Positions 1 through 10,996 of a stretch of 64,000 bases of DNA are shown piece after piece (the first letter of the stretch is position 1; each line of letters starts with the position of its first letter). A program made the position numbers and the translations under genes. The notes under the pieces are model-generated. The model was not told where the DNA came from. It was given only the letters and a program-made list of their open reading frames with translations, and searched no databases. The stretch is from Erodium maritimum (lineage: Eukaryota > Streptophyta > Magnoliopsida > Geraniales > Geraniaceae): assembly GCA_963921825.1 (NCBI GenBank), contig OY997590.1:49369039-49433038 (forward strand). Reading direction: 5' to 3'.

Positions 1-108
1 CCTATGTTGCTTAGTATTAGTATTTCCTATTTAGTGTAAAGTTAGTCCCTATGTAAAGGGATGCTCTCATTGTATTGAAAAACAAGAATCATGACCAAGA
101 ATTTTACA
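1..108 (+). mobile_element. LTR end of a small non-autonomous LTR element, inside an AK-HSDH intron
   Basis: The reverse complement of about 1-80 matches the LTRs of the small element at 6104-7361, and the match resumes at the LTR terminus, which ends in TTTTACA at 108. The right boundary lies only 54 bases before the splice acceptor of the next AK-HSDH exon. Whether this is a solo LTR or the end of a longer copy cannot be seen, because the window starts inside it. Confidence 0.75.
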
Positions 109-162
109 GGTTTATATATTTATCCACTTCTTCTCCTTCAATATTAACTTCCCTGTTGTCAG

Positions 163-3100
163 GTTGCAGTCATTCCAAATTGTAGCATATTGGCTACAGT
201 TGGGCAAAAAATGGCAAGTACTCCCGGTGTAAGTGCAACCCTTTTCAACGCTTTAGCAAAGGTATGATTCCTTGAACAGAATTGCAGTCTGCTTAGTTTA
301 CAGTCGATCTTCATTTCAGTTTTACCTTTCGAGTGGTCATTATGTCTTTGAAGCTGATAAACCTACCATGTCCCACACAAGGGTTATGACATTTAGCAGT
401 TACCTGTGTTTAGCTAGTGTTTTTTTCTTCAAAAAAAGGTATTCCAAATTGTTATTATCTTGTGCAGGCCAATATAAATGTCCGAGCTATAGCTCAAGGT
501 TGCTCTGAGTACAATATTACTGTTGTAATCAAACAACAAGATTGCGTAAGGGCTCTAAGAGCTGTCCATTCAAGATTTTATCTTTCAAGAACCACTATAG
601 CAATGGGAATTGTTGGACCTGGACTGATTGGTGCTACATTACTTGAGCAGCTGAGGGATCAGGTATGCTTTTAAGCTTAATTGCTAAAATCTACAAAAAG
701 TTTTGTCCACATGCTAAAAACTTCACCAGGTTTAAAAGTGGACAAAAACATACAATAAGTATCGTCCACAGTCTTCTGTTACAAATAATGAATAGAACAT
801 TATGTTCTGTTAAGTATTGGCCCATATGTTTTGCCCACAGTACTTGTCAATGCTATATGTATTATCCACATATCCTGTAGGAGTTAACAGAACAGAATAT
901 TCTGTTAGTTATTTGTAACAGAAAACGGTGGACAATACTTATTGTATGTTTTTGTCCACTTTTAAACATACTGTAGTTTTTAGCATGTGGACAGAACTTT
1001 TTGTAGTTTTTAGCAATTAACCCATCTTTCTTTATTCGTTATTCATTTATAACTTAATGTCAGAAGCATGTTCATGCCAGATCACCTTATCATCGAATAC
1101 ACTTCATCTTGTTACAACTTAACCCATCTTTCTTTATTCTTTATTCATTTATAACTTAATGTCAGAAGCATGTTCATGCCAGATCACCTTATCATCGAAT
1201 ACACTTCATCTTGTTACAACTACCTTATTTGAAAAGGTTCAATTTTATAGTTGTCTAAATAAATTAGTTATGATGAAGGGTATAATGATAATTTAATAAT
1301 ATGCAATGACTAAAAGTAGAAATGTGGCCTGTTATTGCCATAAAAAGGGATCAGTAATTTGGTGGATCAAAACTGCAGCATACTGAATTAAACAGTTGTC
1401 ACTTGGTGTAGCAGCTTCTCTTAAAGAGGCCTTGTTACGTTGGTGGTAATTTTTTTTATCCACACACATGACCAATTTGACGGATAATTGTTTTCCTTTC
1501 TCCTTTCCTCTTCCCCTTTCAATATCTCTATTAGCAGATTTGATTCTCTTATGTAAATGAAATTTGAGACCTGTAGCTAACTTCCCTTAGAGTAATCCAT
1601 AGCCACCTTTTCCTTCTGCACCGGAGGTAAGAAAGTTTGTGTCTTTAGCCTTACTGAACAGATCTTTAATTTTCTCCGTATAAATATTTTTGCAATAATA
1701 TGTGTTAAGAGCAAGATTACAAAAAATATATTAAATGATTTAAAACATAGTAATGAGACTCAACTAAATTATTATTTTTATTTACTTTATCTTAGCAATT
1801 TTCAAACCTACTACACTATGTTTCTTTGGGCATGCAGTTGCAATTTCCATCTATCAAGTGAAATGAAGTAGATTCTCTTGATAAGATTCTATATTAACCG
1901 TTTCCTTCTTTAGGTCTAAATGATTTCTAAAGCCTGAACAGATACACACTCAAAATAATCAGTGAACATATAAGCATAATGAACTTTCCGTTTTTCAGGC
2001 AGCAAACCTTAAGGAAGATTTCAACATTGATTTGCGTGTTATGGGAATCACTGGCTCAAGAACAATGCTTCTGAGTGACACGTAAGCTCACTCGTTTGAA
2101 CTAATGTTTCTTGCTCTCAAATGCTAGGAATCATACTGATCGGAACAGAGCATGCTCCCATTAGTTAACTTACACATAATCTTGTTCTTTATTTGGTCCA
2201 TCTTGTAGGGGAATTGACTTGTCTAAGTGGAAAGAGCTTCAGGTAGAGAAAGGAGAAGTGGCTGATTTGGAAAAATTTGTTCAACACGTGCATGGAAATC
2301 ACTTCATCCCAAACACTGTTCTGGTGGATTGCACGGCGGATTCGATTGTTGCAGGCCATTACTATGATTGGTTGCGGAAAGGCATCCACCTAATCACCCC
2401 TAATAAGAAGGCCAATTCCGGACCACTTGACCAGGTAATAAACCCTTCCCCTATGGTAAACATGACAGACTTACTGTATTTCTGGTTCTGACCTTATTTC
2501 TTGCTTAAATGACACTTGCATTATCCACGTCCAGTATTTGAAGATCAGAGCTCTTCAACGACAATCCTATACACATTACTTTTATGAAGCTACTGTTGGA
2601 GCTGGTCTCCCAATTGTCAGCACCCTACGGGGTCTCCTTGAGACGGGAGATAAAATATTGCGAATTGAAGGCATTTTCAGGTGTTTTTCTGTGACTACTT
2701 CCTGTTCTATCCTGTATTTTCTCTAGATTCAAGCATCTTATAACATAAGTCTGCCATGTTCTTGTTCCAGTGGCACCTTGAGTTATATTTTCAACAACTT
2801 TGTTGACACGCGAGCTTTCAGTGAGGTAGTTGCTGAAGCAAAACAGGCCGGTTATACTGAACCAGATCCAAGGGAGGATCTATCTGGTACTGATGTTGCT
2901 AGAAAGGTAGTGTCACTAATAATTTCCAGTTTTTACAGAGTACTATCCCTTAAAATTGTCATTTAAAATAGTTCCGGTTCCTAAACAATGAAAAATGGCA
3001 TCCAAGGACATGATGAACCTACCTACTCAATTAGACTATCTTAAGCTAGGACTTAGTATTTGAGCTCACATTCTCATCTTGTGTGTTCAATCTGCAACAA

Positions 3101-4773
3101 CCTCAAACAGCTTAACCTTGGCTATTGGAGCCTGTGAACATCAATTGATTCGGTGACTGCATATTGTGTTTGCATATTGATTGCCGAGCTTGCTTTGGCA
3201 ACTTGACTTCAATAGTTTGCTGATCATTGCTTAGATTTTCCTTTCCAGATTTTCTTATTCATTGCTAATCCTTTTGCGAGACACTTAAGCTTAGTGTCTC
3301 CAAAAAGTAGCCAATAAAGTCATCTGTATTATTTCGGAAATGTGAAATCTTGAAATACTCAGAGGAGATACTCACCCCAAGTTACCTATGCAGAGGTTGC
3401 TAGAAGTATCAGTTGAATCCTAACAACCTAAGCTCAATCTGTTACTCAGCTTAGTATAATCATTGTTCCAATATATAGATGACTATGCTTGCCCAACATA
3501 AATCTTTAGCTTTTCAGTACGTAAATGGCTCCAATTGCAAGCTCACCTATTGTTGTAATTCTACTTTGATTCAAAGCCAAAAGGAATTAACTTATTACTA
3601 TCTCCGTCCCAAAATGAGCCATTTTCCTCTTCAGGAAGTTAATTATGCATGAAATATCAATAATATCTTCTCATCGGTTAGCTTTTAAGACTCAATGGTG
3701 TAGCACTTGTAGGTCAGGAGGACATATAGGGAACTCTTCCTTGATTTTTGCAAAAAGATAAAAAAAAATAGGACACTTACTATGGAATAGAGGGGATAAC
3801 TTTTATTCTCAAAAGTGGTGCGGTTATAAGCATAGGAGCAGGTTGGAGTACACATGACTACGCTTTTGCTTGTACAGTCCTTATTTCATACCCACATTTA
3901 CCAGCTTCTGTCTCTTTGTTTTGTAATATAATCAAGGCTTCTAAGGCAGTTTTCATGGTGCAGGTGATTATTCTTGCAAGAGAATCAGGTCTGAAGTTGG
4001 AACTGTCTGATATACCTATTGAGAGCCTTGTCCCAGAACCATTAAGAGTGAGGACTGGGATATTTTTCCTCCCTTTTCTCTCTCTCTCTCTCTCTCTCTC
4101 CACCTCAATCAAACATCCCTTGCATAATTCACTGCGATGAACATTCTGTTTATCTGCTGCAGGCTAGTGCATCAGCTGATGAATTTATGCAGCAACTGCC
4201 ACAATTTGACCAAGACATGACTAAGAAACAGGAGGATGCAGAAAATGCCGGGGAAGTAAGTATCCCAAAAGAATTTCTGCTTAGATGATCTATGAAGTAG
4301 AAGCTATAGATCTGTTATTTTTCTTTCAATTTGGTAGGCACTATTTTTCTAGAACCTGGGCAAATTCAGTATCTTGTCTTGAACTAAGAATAACCTCCAT
4401 ATCCATGCGTGCCTATTCAATCCATAACCTGTCCTAAATCCAAACATAAGCAATGTGATACCGAACTTTAAAGTTCCATTCCAATAGAATATTACTTTTT
4501 CTCATGAGCCTGTGATTGTATTTGAAGGTGTTGAGATACGTTGGGGTGGTGGACGTAGCCAACCAGAAAGGGGTAGTGGAGCTGCGAAGGTACAAGAAGG
4601 ACCATCCCTTTGCACAGCTATCGGGGTCTGATAATATCATCGCCTTCACAACAACAAGGTACAGAGAGCAGCCCCTGATAGTGCGTGGGCCAGGAGCCGG
4701 GGCACAAGTCACAGCTGGCGGAATATTCAGTGACATACTGCGCCTAGCCTCATATCTGGGCGCCCCATCATAG
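163..4773 (+). CDS. AK-HSDH: Bifunctional aspartokinase/homoserine dehydrogenase, 3' part (9 exons)
   Basis: This plastid enzyme phosphorylates aspartate and reduces aspartate semialdehyde to homoserine, on the route to threonine, methionine and isoleucine. Exons by GT-AG splicing and frame: 163-261, 468-662, 1999-2081, 2209-2434, 2535-2680, 2771-2906, 3964-4047, 4163-4255, 4528-4773 (stop TAG), giving 435 residues. The first two exons hold the end of the regulatory ACT region (NITVVIKQQD, RAVHSRFYLSRTT) and the dinucleotide-binding loop GIVGPGLIGATLLEQL. Later come the HSDH motifs TPNKKANSGPLDQ and the family signature EPDPREDLSGTDVARK, and the C-terminus GPGAGAQVTAGGIFSDILRL. The plant enzyme is about 900 residues, so the aspartokinase half and transit peptide lie upstream of the window. 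No break is seen in the nine exons. The intron at 663-1998 carries a MITE and a tandem duplication. Confidence 0.96.
681..1016. mobile_element. MITE with long terminal inverted repeats in an AK-HSDH intron
   Basis: The left end, TTGCTAAAATCTACAAAAAG, is the near-exact inverse of the right end, and the match extends over about 100 bases per arm. Both ends are flanked by TTAA (677-680 and 1017-1020). There is no coding capacity. The arms would make a long hairpin in the pre-mRNA. The superfamily is not clear; a TTAA target would fit piggyBac-like elements, or TTAA may belong to the inverted repeat itself. Confidence 0.8.
1017..1220. repeat. Direct tandem duplication, unit 102 bp
   Basis: Bases 1017-1118 and 1119-1220 are almost identical (one difference noticed near the start). 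The unit begins exactly at the TTAA that ends the adjacent MITE, so the duplication took in the MITE target site. It lies wholly within an intron. Confidence 0.9.
4078..4100. repeat. CT microsatellite in an intron
   Basis: An uninterrupted run of CT dinucleotides lies in the short AK-HSDH intron between 4047 and 4163, followed by the polypyrimidine context of the next acceptor. Confidence 0.85.
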
Positions 4774-5026
4774 GCCCTAAGTGTTGTTAATGTGTACGGT
4801 TGAATTAGTTGTCCGAACTAGGATTGTTTATAACTCGTCCTGTAACTGTTAAACTAGAAAATCCCAGTGTGATTTAATAAGTAGCATGGGAAGTGTTGTG
4901 AATTGTATGGGGGAGGAAACAGAAGCTCGTGAAGTCTTCCAGAGAATAATTGTTCCCTCTGCCCATCACTGTTAGTAGAAAGATAGTTCAATCGTAGTTC
5001 ATGTTCCAGCTATAGCTATTAGCTTG
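4774..5026 (+). other. 3' flank and probable 3' UTR of AK-HSDH
   Basis: AT-rich unique-looking sequence follows the stop codon and ends where an LTR-retrotransposon fragment begins. No gene is visible in it. The exact poly(A) site cannot be set from the sequence. Confidence 0.5.
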
Positions 5027-8000
5027 TGTTAAAGACGGTGAAAACCTGATGAATGGAAATGGAGGATTGAAGGGGATTGTTTATTGAATTTTAAAGAATT
5101 ACGGAGAGAATTTAAGCTAGAAGAGAAGATTACAATTGGATTTCGATAAACCAAACTCTAGCTACCCTCTGCTCCTTTTATAGCACCTCACATCCTTCCT
5201 CACCTCCGCAACTCTCACGCCAGCTTGTACTGTGCCAGCTCTTGCGCAGGACCACAAAGAAGAAGAAGAGTTGACTAGATTCTTCCTTCCACGTGTACCA
5301 ATAACAACATAACAAGTGACCACGTTGCCACGCCTGTTAAACCATCAACTAAACTAAATGGTGCATTTAGCACTTATTTAAAGGGAAATGAGACTTGAGT
5401 CGCACGCAATCACGATAGACCCACTCCTTCATATATGCTTGACCTCAAACATGTTGAAGATCAAACCAACTTCTGAAGTTGGTCTTGATGAATGATGCAT
5501 CTTTCCAAGTGGCATCTTCTGACAAGGAGCGAATCCACTGCATCAGCCACTGAGCCACAACTCCATTGTTGCGTTTCACCCCTCTCTAGTCCAACAATTG
5601 TGCATGAGCCAATTTTAAAGTTCCTTCATTAGTGATATCAGGCAATTGCGACATTAATCGATTCTTGTTGTCCAATTGCTTCTTGAGCAGAGATACATGG
5701 AAGACAGGGTGAATGAGAGAACCCTCAAGAAGCCTAAATTTATAAGCCACATACCCTTTCTTTTCAATCACCTGTAATGGCCCATAAAACCTTGCAACTA
5801 GCTTCATATTCTTCCTAGGCTGCACAAATGGTTGCATGTAGGGTTGAAGCCTCAGATAAACCTAATCCCCAACCATAAATGACCTTTCAGTCCTATGCTT
5901 ATCAGCCTGGACCTTCATTCTATTTCATGCAGCCAACAAATTCTCTTCCAATATTTTAGCATGTTCTTTTCTTAACTCTACAAATGCTTCCACTGCCTAC
6001 ACTTTGGAAGGAACTGCATTGGTACTCAAAGTGGTAGGAAAGTAACCATAAAGCGCTTCAAATGGGGACATCTTTAGGAAAGTGTGGTAGCATGAATTAT
6101 ACCTATAAAAATTCCGAAATATTATTGATTGTAGTTGATATTCTTGATGATTCAATACAATAAGAGCATCCCTTTATATAGGGATTAACTCTATGCGAAA
6201 TAGGAAATACTAATACTAAACAATATAGGAAATCTAACTTAAATAAGAATTGGAAATACTTAAACTCGAAATAAACTGAACTCTAACACTCCCCCTCACG
6301 TGCAAATCGGATAACGAGTCTTGCACGTGGACGAAGAATAAATTTCAAATTTCTTCATGTTGTTGCTTCACCACTATGATGTTGTTGCCGAAGACTAGAT
6401 ATTTTTTTTTCAACACTCCCCCTCACGTGTAGGTATGATCTTCTACACGTGGGCCATAGTAGGTCTGGACATCTGCATATGTACCGGAGACCACAGGGTG
6501 GAGGTGACAAACGGGACGATACCCAATAACAGCTTTTTAAAGCCTAAGACGATCTGGAGCCATTGGCTCATACCCTGATTTTACGGACGCACGATTCAGC
6601 TTCGAGTAATTCCACCACGTGGGAGCAAAACATCTTCACGCAAGTCGCATGACGAAAATGCGAAACAACTTCAAGCAACTATGTCACATGACGCTACAAA
6701 AAATTTCAAGCAACGACGTCCCATAACGACGATGCGAAACAACTTCGAGCAACTACGTCGCATAACGACGGTGCGAAATAAATTTGAGCAACTACGTCGT
6801 TTAACGACGGTACGAAACATCTTCAAGTAAGCACGACGATGGTGCAAATATATGTGATTTTTTTTAATGGAAAATCACCAAAACACTAAAATCAGAAGAA
6901 TTCAGAAGAAAACTGTTCGGACCGAATTTCCCGTTTGTGAACAATGTCGGCCGGTGAACAGTATTTCCGTGAACAGTGTCGATGGTGAACAGTCTTCGCA
7001 TGAACAATGACGCCGTGAACCGTGATCGACGTGAACAGTGATCGACGTGAACAGTTCCTCGGATGAACAGTAGATTTTTTTTCGAACAATAATGCCTTGC
7101 CCACCCGCTAAATTATATATTAACGAGTGGGCAAAGCCATAACCAACAACAATCTAACCTAGAATCGAAGAGGCTCTGATACCATGTAAAATTCTTAAAG
7201 TATTATTGATATATTTGATATTCTTGATGATTCAATACAATGAGAGCATCCCTTTATATAGGGATTAACTCTATGCGAAATAGGAAATACTAATACTAAA
7301 GGAAATCTAACTTAAATAAGAATTGGAAATACTTAAACTGGAAATAAACTAAACTCTAACAATACCAAAACTGAGCCATAGTGAGCCAAGAATGCCACTA
7401 CTTAAGGACCTGATGGCACATCACTCTCAAATAAGCATCCAAGCAATGATTGACTCTTTCAGTCTGATCATCACTTTGTGGATGATAGGCAGTAGAAAGA
7501 TTGAGATCTACCCCCACTCTCCTAAACAACTCACTCTAGAACTTACTCAAAAATATTTTTTCCCTGTTAGAGACTATGGCCTCAGATAAACCATGCATCT
7601 TGAATATCTCCTCAAAAAAGATTCGTGCCAATTGAGCAGTTGTGTAGGGATGCCTTAACCCAATAAAATGTGCAAACTTAGAGTACCTATAAATAATAAC
7701 TCAAATACTATCTTTACCTTTAAATAAGCGTAGACCTTCAATAAAGTCCATAGAAACATCTTCCAAGGTTGAGAGAGAACTGGCAAGGGTTCCAACAACA
7801 TAGGAGAAGCCACATGTTCAGATTTGCACTTTTGATAGGTATCACATTGATTCACAAACTCCATAATATCCTTAAACATTAGTGGCCTGAAAAATTGGGC
7901 CTTGATCCTGTGCAAAGTAACATTGATCCCAGAGTATCCCCAAATGGCTGAATCATGTAAAATTTGAATAACCTTGGTTCTAATATCAGGAACCTTGTGC

Positions 8001-8039
8001 CCCAAAACATCACAAAACTATAAATAACCCCCCCAGGTC
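5027..8039 (-). mobile_element. Ty3-type LTR retrotransposon fragment, split by a nested element
   Basis: The minus strand carries integrase pieces of a Ty3-type polyprotein. The HHCC zinc-binding part is near 7655-8005, the catalytic-core region is near 7370-7650 and 5840-6098, and the C-terminal domain is near 5586-5837 (YGPLQVIEKKGYVAYK, HPVFHVSLLKKQL). The low-coordinate end probably holds LTR sequence starting at 5027. The gag, protease and RT regions are absent. It is a broken fossil with many disruptions. A TRIM-like element sits inside it at 6104-7361. Confidence 0.82.
6104..7361 (-). mobile_element. Complete small non-autonomous LTR element (TRIM-like), nested
   Basis: Read on the minus strand it has a 5' LTR (7185-7361), a primer-binding site TGGTATCAGAGCC matching initiator methionine tRNA (7172-7184), a 0.9 kb internal region without coding capacity, a purine-rich tract GAGGGGGAG (6289-6297) and a 3' LTR (6104-6288). 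A perfect 5-bp target duplication ATACC flanks it (6099-6103, 7362-7366). The two LTRs differ at roughly a dozen places plus a small length difference, so the insertion is not very recent. The internal part has short repeats containing GTGAACAGT (about 6955-7075) and repeated CGACG-rich motifs (about 6600-6840). It looks structurally whole. Confidence 0.92.
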
Positions 8040-8215
8040 TGTCACGGTTCGGGTCACGGAGCCTTGATGGGCTCCGCCACGGATCTGGTCACGGATCCGT
8101 GGTCCAGGCCGTCACGGTTCTCCTCACGGAGCCGTGAGTGACGCTATCACGGTCTCTCTCACGGAGCCGTGATGTCTCCCGTCACGGTGCCCGTCACGGA
8201 TCCGTGACGGGTCAG
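8040..8215. repeat. Cluster of palindromic CACGG-NN-CCGTG motifs
   Basis: At least eight copies of CACGG or its inverse CCGTG occur, several as complete palindromes such as CACGGATCCGTG and CACGGAGCCGTG. They lie at intervals of roughly 20-35 bases at one end of the LTR-like block. Confidence 0.8.
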
Positions 8216-9110
8216 GCACTAATCCGCCTTCTTCTTCCTCCAGCCGCGATTTTCACGAAAATAACCCAAAAACCTCCATTGATGACCTCTCCAAACTCTA
8301 AAACAGCCCCTAAAATGTCTCTACTTCAAAACCCATCATGGTATTCATCAAAACTTCACAAATCCAAATTAAATCCATCACCCAATCTCCTTTTCTCTCC
8401 AAAAATCATCATCCAATACCCAACACTGAAAAACCCAACCAAGTTCATTATTTCTCCTCAAAACCATGAACCAAAATCACCAAAAACGAAAAAGGATTAG
8501 ATGCTCACCTTGGAAATGGGAAGGAGATGAAGAATATGGGACTTTGGAGAAGTTTTGGTGTAGAAACAAGCTAAAGTTCCTTCCTTTTCCTTCTTTCTTC
8601 TTCCTCAAGCCTCCTTGGTTCCTCTCTCTCTCCCCTCTCTCTAGATTTCGGCCACCTTAAAGAAATATGCTGAATTTGGTCCAAAATGGTGTATGAAACC
8701 TAGAGAGAAATATGTCCACAATACCCTTTTGCCTTATCTCTTCTCAAGTTCAACTATTAAGGGTATAAGGGTCATAACACACTCATTTCTTCCCTTCCAA
8801 GCTAGCACTGACACATTTCCATGTGGGGACCACTACTACTCAATTAATTCCAGCATAATTAATTAAATAGATTTAGTTTCTAGTGGGACCTCGTTTGACC
8901 GATAAAAGGCCCCAGGTTGACTTTTCCCAACATTACAGTCATTTGAAAGGAAACGGCCCAACTAAGCTAACCGTAACGACGGATAAGTTTTTTGGGCCCT
9001 GGAAAGGTCCTGAATGACTCTTGGAGTCATCAGTTGACTTTTTCGGCAAAAAGTCAACTTTCGCCGAAAACCTCCGGTTCGACCGGGATCGACCGGGGGC
9101 GGTTCTTACA
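8040..9110 (-). mobile_element. LTR or LTR fragment, related to the LTRs at 10997 and 44209
   Basis: On the minus strand it begins TGTAAGAACCGCC and shares the opening block with the LTR at 44209: the CGGTCGA-like boxes, AAAGTTGACTTTTTGCCG, and the stretch around CCGTCGTTACNGT...TTAGTTGGGCCG. It ends at TGTCACGG on the plus strand. No target duplication is visible, so it may be truncated or recombined. The low-coordinate 180 bp is a cluster of CACGG/CCGTG palindromes. It has no coding capacity. Confidence 0.65.
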
Positions 9111-10960
9111 CCTCACCTATGGAAGTCCCTACTCTTGTCGCCGACAAGACTGTTGTCTCCATCGTCGGTCTTGTCCCATCGCAGCCCAACGTGGTGCACA
9201 CCACGCTACCTATACCACCACAATGTCTTTCCTCAGAGGTCGCGTCCCTCATTAAAAAGAGTAGGGATCGGACATCACATCAATCTCTGTTTTTGGTTCA
9301 TTGCCCTTCTTCTCTCGCAGCTCCCTCATCAACATTGGCGTCATTCGTAAACCCGATCGTCTTTTTGAGTTTCTCGGAACCGCGGGGAAAACCATGACGG
9401 TGTCGATCACCAAAGCCAAAAACCCTAACTTTGAAGACCCGACTCCGTTGCTACCTTAAACTATTGTCTCAGCTCCTCAACTACCACTGGAACCTCCGTT
9501 CCCTGGCACGCGGCAATCATCGGTGGTCCCTATTACCCCCCGCAGCTTCTTATATTCCGAGACCCTCTTCGAGGCAAGACTCTCATGCCCAGTCTGGAGA
9601 GGGAGGAATCGATCTATGGGGGTGTCTTGAGCCCTACCAGGGACCGTGTTCTGGTGATCTCGCCGCCGTTTGGGATGGTACAGCGACATAGGGTTTTTCA
9701 ATCGAAGGAGGTAGGCTTAGCCTTGAAGACCTCCGTGCTGCCACCGTTTGAGTCTCACCTGACCACGTTGCAGGAGGGGCTCTCGGCTTGCTCCTTAGAG
9801 GAGGATGATATGGTCGAGGTAGAGATGTCGTATGTGTCGGGGAGTCCTTCTATCTTGGCTCGACAGCAGTTTTCCATGCTAGGCAAACTATGGGCCTCAA
9901 CTTCGCCCTAGAAGGAATCCATTCTCAAGATCATTACGAAGGCATGAGGGGGGGGGGGGTCGGTTGATGTGTTAGTCATCCAGGACACGGGCCCGAGAGT
10001 GTTCGATTTTTACTTCGAAACCGATGCAGCTAGGGCATGGGTTTGAAGGAATGAACTGTGGTGCTTTGCATGTCGGTCATTGCTTCTAGGGGACCTGGAC
10101 CCTCTGGCTAGGGAGCCTCCCGTCTTGGATAGGCTTCAGCTATGAGTTCATGCCCATGGCCTCCCTTAGTTGGTACGGACCAAAGCCATGGGAGAGATGA
10201 TTGGTTCACATCTGGGTTTGTGTGTGGAGGTTCCCTGCGACCAATGGGGCATCTACTGGGGAAGGTCGGGGACGATCATGTACTGGCACCTTCTGGCACG
10301 CCCCCTTCGTCGACAACTTCTCCTACGTTTTTAAGGTCTCCCTCACCCGGTTGGCATCACCCTTACCTACACCAAACTCCCAAACTTATGTTATAACTGT
10401 GGTATGCTCAGTCACAGGGTGCTTGAGTGTGATTGGGAGGTGGTGGATCCACCTCGATTTGACGCTTCCGTCCTGGAATTTCGTAAAGAGCAATAGATAA
10501 AGAATTATGCCACTAATTGGGGAGGAAAGGTGCCCAAAAAACTATTGTCCTCGACTGCTAAATCTAAGGCTCCATTGTATCGAGGCAACGACCCGATAGT
10601 GTCCCCGGCTACTGCACCTAACTCTGTGTATCCCTGGAAGGGCCACAAGACACCCCGAGAGGATCCGGCCGGGACGACTCTAGCGATCAGGCAACCACCT
10701 GGCAAGAGGGCACTAGCATCGCGGGCCCTGTTTGGGAACAAAGGTAGGAGTGGCCTGGGAGATGGAACGGAGCCAAGCCCTGAAGTAGAGAAGGGTGGAG
10801 ATGCGAAGGGTTGTGCTGACGAACCCTAGGAGGAGCAAGCCTAGGCCGACAGGCAGACCAGTGGAATGAGAGGAATTCAGTGCTCTAGGGACTGACCCTA
10901 GGAGGGGTCCCTGGAAAGAGCTCTGCCTCCCTTGGAAACCGGTCTTAGCAGGTTCGTTCA
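9111..10960 (+). pseudogene. L1-type LINE ORF1 remnant (DUF4283 + CCHC zinc knuckle)
   Basis: Reading frames on the plus strand show, in order, a DUF4283-like block near 9800-10260 (FETDAARAW, REPPVLDRLQL, TKAMGEMIGSHLGLC) and then a zinc knuckle CYNCGMLSHRVLEC near 10385-10430, followed by a basic, proline-rich tail to about 10830. This is the layout of ORF1 of plant L1-like LINEs. The blocks lie in different frames and contain stops, so it is dead. The reverse transcriptase part is missing, because the solo LTR starts 37 bases beyond the last recognisable sequence. A G-run lies near 9949-9958. Confidence 0.75.
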
Positions 10961-10996
10961 CATTTTACAGAATATACAACAGTTGGGCACTATCTT

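Noticed and set aside
5027-9110. 8040-9110 as the 5' LTR of the Ty3-type fragment at 5027-8039
   Set aside because: Integrase sequence directly abuts the LTR, with no primer site, gag, protease or RT between, and the LTR family matches the copies at 10997 and 44209. They are better treated as separate pieces.
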